Translations under genes and position numbers: made by a program
Source: Pyrinomonadaceae bacterium
GTDB lineage: Bacteria; Acidobacteriota; Blastocatellia; Pyrinomonadales; Pyrinomonadaceae
DNA: 7,932 bases
Direction of reading: 5' to 3'
NCBI GenBank assembly: GCA_018060305.1
Contig: JAGOWF010000119.1
Span: 1 to 7,932, forward strand
Notes under the pieces: generated by a model
The model's database searches: none
What the model was told of the DNA's origin: nothing
Seen by the model: the letters and a program-made list of their open reading frames with translations, nothing else
Part shown: positions 5,009 to 7,932 of the stretch, in pieces
Position numbering within the stretch: position 1 is the stretch's first letter
How the letters are laid out: every line of letters starts with the position of its first letter

Positions 5009-5983
5009 ACTGAGTCTAATCCTCGGGTCAAGCTTGCGATATACGAGATCGGTCAGCGAGTTAGCGATAATGAACGTCACGCTGATGACCAGCACGCAGC
5101 CCTGCACAAGACGGTAATCGCGCTTGCCGATGCCGTCGTCTAACAGCAGCAGGCCGAGGCCCTGCCAACTGAATATGCGCTCGGTAATGATCGCACCGGC
5201 GAGCAGCACGCCGAGCTGTAGGCCCAGGATCGTCACGACGGGAATGAGGCCGTTCTTTAGAACGTGCTTGTAAAGCACCATTCGCTCGCTGACGCCTTTT
5301 GCACGGGCGGTGCGGACGTAGTCTTCGCCGAGTTCCTCGATCACGCTCGAGCGAACCATACGCGTCAATATCGCCGACAGGGCTGCACCGAGCGTAAAAG
5401 CAGGCAATACGATGTCCTCGGGATAAAGGCTGCCTGTGGCCGAGAACCAGCCAAGGCGAACGGCGAAGATGTAAACCAGAAACGGCCCGACGACAAATGT
5501 CGGCAGCGAGATTCCCAATAGGGCGAATACCGAAGCAAAGTTATCGACCAGCGAATTTTTTCGCGACCCGGCCACAACGCCGAGCGGTATCGCAATGCCG
5601 ATGGCCACGAGCATCGCCGCTATCGCGAGCTTGATCGTGGCCGGATATCGCTCAAAGATCATTTCGCGCACCGGCCTGTCCGTCTGGAATGACTGGCCCA
5701 TGTCACCCTGAAGCAGGCCAAGCCAGTAGTCTGCGTAGCGATTGTCCGCACCGTTCCAGACAAAGCCCGCCCCGCCGTAGGAAAAAAAGAACGCCGGACG
5801 GTCGAGGCCGTGTTTTGAATTGAAATTATCGATCTGCTCACGCGTCGCGGTCTCGCCGAGTATGGCTGTCGCGGGGTCACCCGGCACGATCTCGATCAAG
5901 AGCGTGACGAGCGATACGACTGTCCAGATGACGAGCAGCATCAGGCCCAGGCGGCGGGCTAGGTTGGCGATCTTGTATTTCAG
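5006..5983 (-). CDS. dppB: Peptide/nickel-type ABC transporter permease, DppB-like
   Basis: This 325-residue inner-membrane permease pairs with the DppC-like protein. The family N-terminus KYKIANLARRLGLMLLVIW leads into TM1 and the periplasmic EIVPGDPA motif (31-38). Later marks are GLLQGDMGQSF (89-99), a membrane core at about 115-310, the EAA loop DYVRTARAKGVSERMVLYKH (221-240), and the ending LTDLVYRKLDPRIRL. The start is best placed at CTG 5983: the codon overlaps the TMEM175 stop as CTGA, a purine-rich AGGGAG lies 8 bp upstream, and translation from there gives exactly the usual family N-terminus. The next in-frame ATG (residue 15) would cut into TM1, and the in-frame extension to 6115 is only a shadow of the TMEM175 gene. 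A longer than usual segment (about 66-84, FFFSYGGAGFVWNGADNRY) sits before the GDMG motif. Confidence 0.93.
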   Translation of the reverse strand: MKYKIANLARRLGLMLLVIWTVVSLVTLLIEIVPGDPATAILGETATREQIDNFNSKHGLDRPAFFFSYGGAGFVWNGADNRYADYWLGLLQGDMGQSFQTDRPVREMIFERYPATIKLAIAAMLVAIGIAIPLGVVAGSRKNSLVDNFASVFALLGISLPTFVVGPFLVYIFAVRLGWFSATGSLYPEDIVLPAFTLGAALSAILTRMVRSSVIEELGEDYVRTARAKGVSERMVLYKHVLKNGLIPVVTILGLQLGVLLAGAIITERIFSWQGLGLLLLDDGIGKRDYRLVQGCVLVISVTFIIANSLTDLVYRKLDPRIRLS

Positions 5984-6615
5984 GCCCCTTTCTCCCTGGC
6001 CGCTCGGCCGAGCAGACTGGCAACCAGCGGTATAAACGGGAACACAAATCCGCCGAACGGCCCAATAACAAATGAAAGTGCGATGGCAATGATGCAAACG
6101 ATCGGCACTGCCCATGAGCGCAATCCGATCTCGCGAATGGTCTTGTCATCGACCTCGGTCACGATCATCTCGTCACGTTTTGCCGCCGCATAACGCCAGA
6201 TCAGGGCTTTTGCAGTTGCTGCGAGGGCAAAGGCGCCGACATACATCACGAATGCAGTCTGACTAAGAAAATACTCGCTAAACAGGCCCGTCGGAAATGG
6301 AATGAACGCCACAAATAAAAGGAAAAGCAAGTTTCGGAAGATCAGGCCGAGGTCGTAGTGGCCGATATATTGGAAAACTCGATGATGCTCGATCCACATC
6401 AGCCCGATAATGAAGAAGCTGAAGAAAAAGCCCGCGAACTTGGGCAGCATTTCGCCGAGCGCGTGCCGGACGGCGCCGTCGCTGAACGATTCGTGCGGGA
6501 TAGCCGGGACCTTGATCTCGATCACCAGCAGCGTGATGGCGATGGCGAAGACCGCATCGGAAAAAAATTGGATACGCTCGAATGATAGCGTGAGATTCTC
6601 GCGCAAAGTATTCAT
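5980..6615 (-). CDS. TMEM175/DUF1211-family potassium channel protein
   Basis: This 211-residue membrane protein has the DUF1211 hallmark in TM1: RIQFFSDAVFAIAITLLVIE (14-33), with the FSD motif (18-20) and the row of small and aliphatic residues that lines the pore in bacterial TMEM175. W74 and H77-H78 (GLMWIEHHRVF) match the second family motif. Six membrane segments can be placed at about 17-36, 60-80, 91-112, 117-139, 168-186 and 188-204. Characterised bacterial homologues are leak-type potassium channels assembling as tetramers of six-helix subunits. The start is ATG 6615, 35 bp after the ubiE stop; CAGGGA upstream is a distant, weak ribosome binding site. The stop overlaps the dppB start by one to four bases, so the two are probably translationally coupled. 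A role in membrane potential or pH homeostasis is inference. Confidence 0.92.
   Translation of the reverse strand: MNTLRENLTLSFERIQFFSDAVFAIAITLLVIEIKVPAIPHESFSDGAVRHALGEMLPKFAGFFFSFFIIGLMWIEHHRVFQYIGHYDLGLIFRNLLFLLFVAFIPFPTGLFSEYFLSQTAFVMYVGAFALAATAKALIWRYAAAKRDEMIVTEVDDKTIREIGLRSWAVPIVCIIAIALSFVIGPFGGFVFPFIPLVASLLGRAAREKGA
5992..5997 (-). promoter_or_regulatory. Ribosome binding site supporting a CTG start of dppB
   Basis: AGGGAG on the minus strand lies 8 bp upstream of CTG 5983, inside the last codons of the TMEM175 gene, with a further AAAGGGG between them. It decides between a CTG start here and an implausibly late ATG. Confidence 0.6.
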
Positions 6616-6650
6616 TTTCTAAGGATCCCTGAAAAAAGGAACACTAAACT

Positions 6651-7379
6651 TTAAATCGGCTTTGCCCCTGAGTGCAACGCTGCAATGCCGCCAGAGAGGT
6701 TTTGGTAAGACACATTTATGAAACCCGCCTTCTCCATCAGTTGCGCAAGCGCTTCCTGGCCGGGGAACTTTGAGACGCTCTGCGGCAGATACCGATAGGC
6801 GCTTTGCGAGCCGCTGACGACGCCTCCGATCCGCGGCAGCAGGGTCGAGAAATAGAATTCGTAAGCCTGGCGAAATATCGGCAGCCGCGGGTGCGAGCAT
6901 TCGAGAACCACGAGGCGACCGCCGGGCTTGAGCACACGCCGCAGTTCGATCAGGCCATTTTCAAAATTTGGCAGGTTTCGCAGGCCAAACGCGATCGTGA
7001 CCGCGTCAAAAGTGTCATCGGCAAACGACAACTGCATGGCGTCAGCTTCGACATGATCGATCGCGAGGCCCGTAGCCGTGTTCTTTTTCTTTGCAACCTC
7101 GAGCATCGGCCGGCAAAAATCAGTGCCGATGACCGTCGCACCGGAACCAGTTTGCAGCTCGACCGACAGGTCGCCGGTGCCGCAGGCGACGTCGAGAACG
7201 AGCGCGTCTGCGCCCGTCAAAATGTCTGCTAATTCGTGCCTCACACGTCGCCGCCAGCGTTTGTCTATGTTGAGTGAGAGGACGTGATTTAGCAGGTCAT
7301 ATCGGCCGGCAATGCCTGAGAACATCGCTTTTACGGCTTGCGAATGTTCAGACTCTTGTTCGGTAAATTGCGCGGACAT
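6651..7379 (-). CDS. ubiE: Demethylmenaquinone methyltransferase (UbiE/MenG)
   Basis: This 242-residue SAM-dependent C-methyltransferase adds the ring methyl group in the last step of menaquinone synthesis (also a ubiquinone step in proteobacteria; menaquinone is the likely product here). Family signatures: YDLLNHVLSLNIDKRW (27-42), the SAM-binding motif I VLDVACGTGD (61-70), TD at 86-87 for the ribose end, D113-A-M, the FGLRN block (131-135), RVLKPGGRLVVLECS (148-162), YRYLPQSVSKFP (195-206) and the C-terminal GGIAALHSGAKP. Length is typical. ATG 7379 overlaps the upstream stop as TGATG; the preceding in-frame TTG is less likely. The SAM site and all expected blocks are intact, so it should be active. 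Confidence 0.96.
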   Translation of the reverse strand: MSAQFTEQESEHSQAVKAMFSGIAGRYDLLNHVLSLNIDKRWRRRVRHELADILTGADALVLDVACGTGDLSVELQTGSGATVIGTDFCRPMLEVAKKKNTATGLAIDHVEADAMQLSFADDTFDAVTIAFGLRNLPNFENGLIELRRVLKPGGRLVVLECSHPRLPIFRQAYEFYFSTLLPRIGGVVSGSQSAYRYLPQSVSKFPGQEALAQLMEKAGFINVSYQNLSGGIAALHSGAKPI

Positions 7380-7932
7380 CAATTGGCTGCGGCCGGCGGC
7401 GTATTGACGATGACTGTCGCGACAGGACGCCGGCGGAGTTTTTCTGCGAAGGCATTTACATCATTGAGCGTTACTGACTCAAACGCCTTGCGATAACCTT
7501 CGAGATCGCCAATACGCAGAGTGTCAGCGTCAAGCCAGAACCTCTCGATGGGCCTGCTCGACCATTGAGATCTAAGCTCCGGAAGCACTGACTGGAATTC
7601 GGCCGCCGTGACGGGCGCCGCAAGCGCTTTTGAAACAAGGTCGCCGGCCTCGATCTTTGTGCCCGATGCGTCCTTCGATGCCGAACCGAATCCGATCGTC
7701 ACCAGGCCCGGCAGTAGATGGGTTTCGCTGACGACCGAGACGTTTGCGTTCCGTTGGGCAGGGACGGCGGCCTTGAGACGACATTCAAGCACGGCGGCAA
7801 AGACGAGAGATGCCGCAAATTCCTTATCGCCGCGGGCCGCACCGCGCATGGCCATTCGAATGGCCCACGCATCGGGCTTTGGTGACGGGATCGTCATGAC
7901 CGCGGCGGGCGGATCGTCCGCTTGGCGAAATG
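7379..7932 (-). CDS. M16-family peptidase-like protein, C-terminal part (5' end beyond window)
   Basis: The visible 183 residues end a longer protein whose start is off the right edge; the frame is open through the window boundary (beginning FRQADDPPAAV before the first ATG at 7897). The pattern fits the C-terminal domain of insulinase-like M16 zinc peptidases. MTIPSPKPDAWAIRMAMRG-type sequence opens the domain, and KEFAASLVFAAVLECRL forms its first helix. A strand with SETHLLPGLVTIGFGSAS follows, then a helix with AEFQSVLPELRSQW and the ending LRRRPVATVIVNTPP. This domain shapes the substrate chamber and carries no HxxEH zinc site, so catalytic competence cannot be judged. Homologues are usually periplasmic or membrane-anchored. 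Its stop overlaps the ubiE start by one base. Identification is moderate because the sequence is divergent. Confidence 0.65.
   Translation of the reverse strand, partial: FRQADDPPAAVMTIPSPKPDAWAIRMAMRGAARGDKEFAASLVFAAVLECRLKAAVPAQRNANVSVVSETHLLPGLVTIGFGSASKDASGTKIEAGDLVSKALAAPVTAAEFQSVLPELRSQWSSRPIERFWLDADTLRIGDLEGYRKAFESVTLNDVNAFAEKLRRRPVATVIVNTPPAAAN

Noticed and set aside
5984..6115. N-terminal extension of DppB to an alternative start at 6115
   Set aside because: The extra residues are the TMEM175 gene read in another frame and do not resemble a permease N-terminus.
6804..7232. Plus-strand open frame of 142 codons
   Set aside because: Shadow of the ubiE gene, which has every expected methyltransferase motif on the minus strand.

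Overview
This window looks like a piece of an Acidobacteriota chromosome, probably class Blastocatellia (Pyrinomonadaceae-like). The main evidence is the secreted VWFA protein at 2497-3666, which matches the VWFA-related family typical of acidobacteria, together with the moderately GC-rich coding style. The assignment is inference from family knowledge and was not checked by any search.

Layout. On the + strand at the left edge is the 3' half of purA, then a short AT-rich spacer with a 7-bp-periodic repeat/hairpin (661-717), then a complete tRNA-Lys(UUU) gene with encoded CCA, then a strong 14-bp-stem terminator (816-852). Everything to the right is on the - strand, read from right to left. 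First comes the C-terminal part of an M16-family peptidase-like protein (runs off the right edge). It is followed by ubiE/menG (demethylmenaquinone methyltransferase), a TMEM175/DUF1211-type potassium channel protein, and dppB-like and dppC-like peptide ABC transporter permeases. A VWFA secreted protein, a GNAT acetyltransferase and a secreted DUF11-like protein complete the row, the last converging on the tRNA-Lys terminator.

The M16-ubiE junction (TGATG) and the TMEM175-dppB junction (CTGA) overlap, so M16-ubiE-TMEM175-dppB-dppC reads as one operon. The M16 protein would act in the envelope, UbiE/MenG in quinone synthesis, and TMEM175 in potassium flux. DppB/DppC would form a peptide/nickel-type import channel whose ATPases and binding protein are not in the window.

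The most interesting part is between dppB and dppC (about 4575-5008). A small four-helix-bundle gene, of the family best known from intervening sequences in 23S rRNA genes, is enclosed by a perfect 21-bp inverted repeat (4589-4609 and 4984-5004). The arms are built of 7-bp units (AACTAAA, AACTAAA, AGTGAAA). The cassette fills the gap between the two permease genes, beginning at the dppB stop codon and ending a few bases before the dppC start. It looks like an IVS-type selfish element inside a protein-coding operon. Its arms would form a long RNA stem looping out the gene, covering the start region of the inserted gene. A second 7-bp-periodic array of different sequence (TGCACNN units) lies between purA and tRNA-Lys without any gene inside it.
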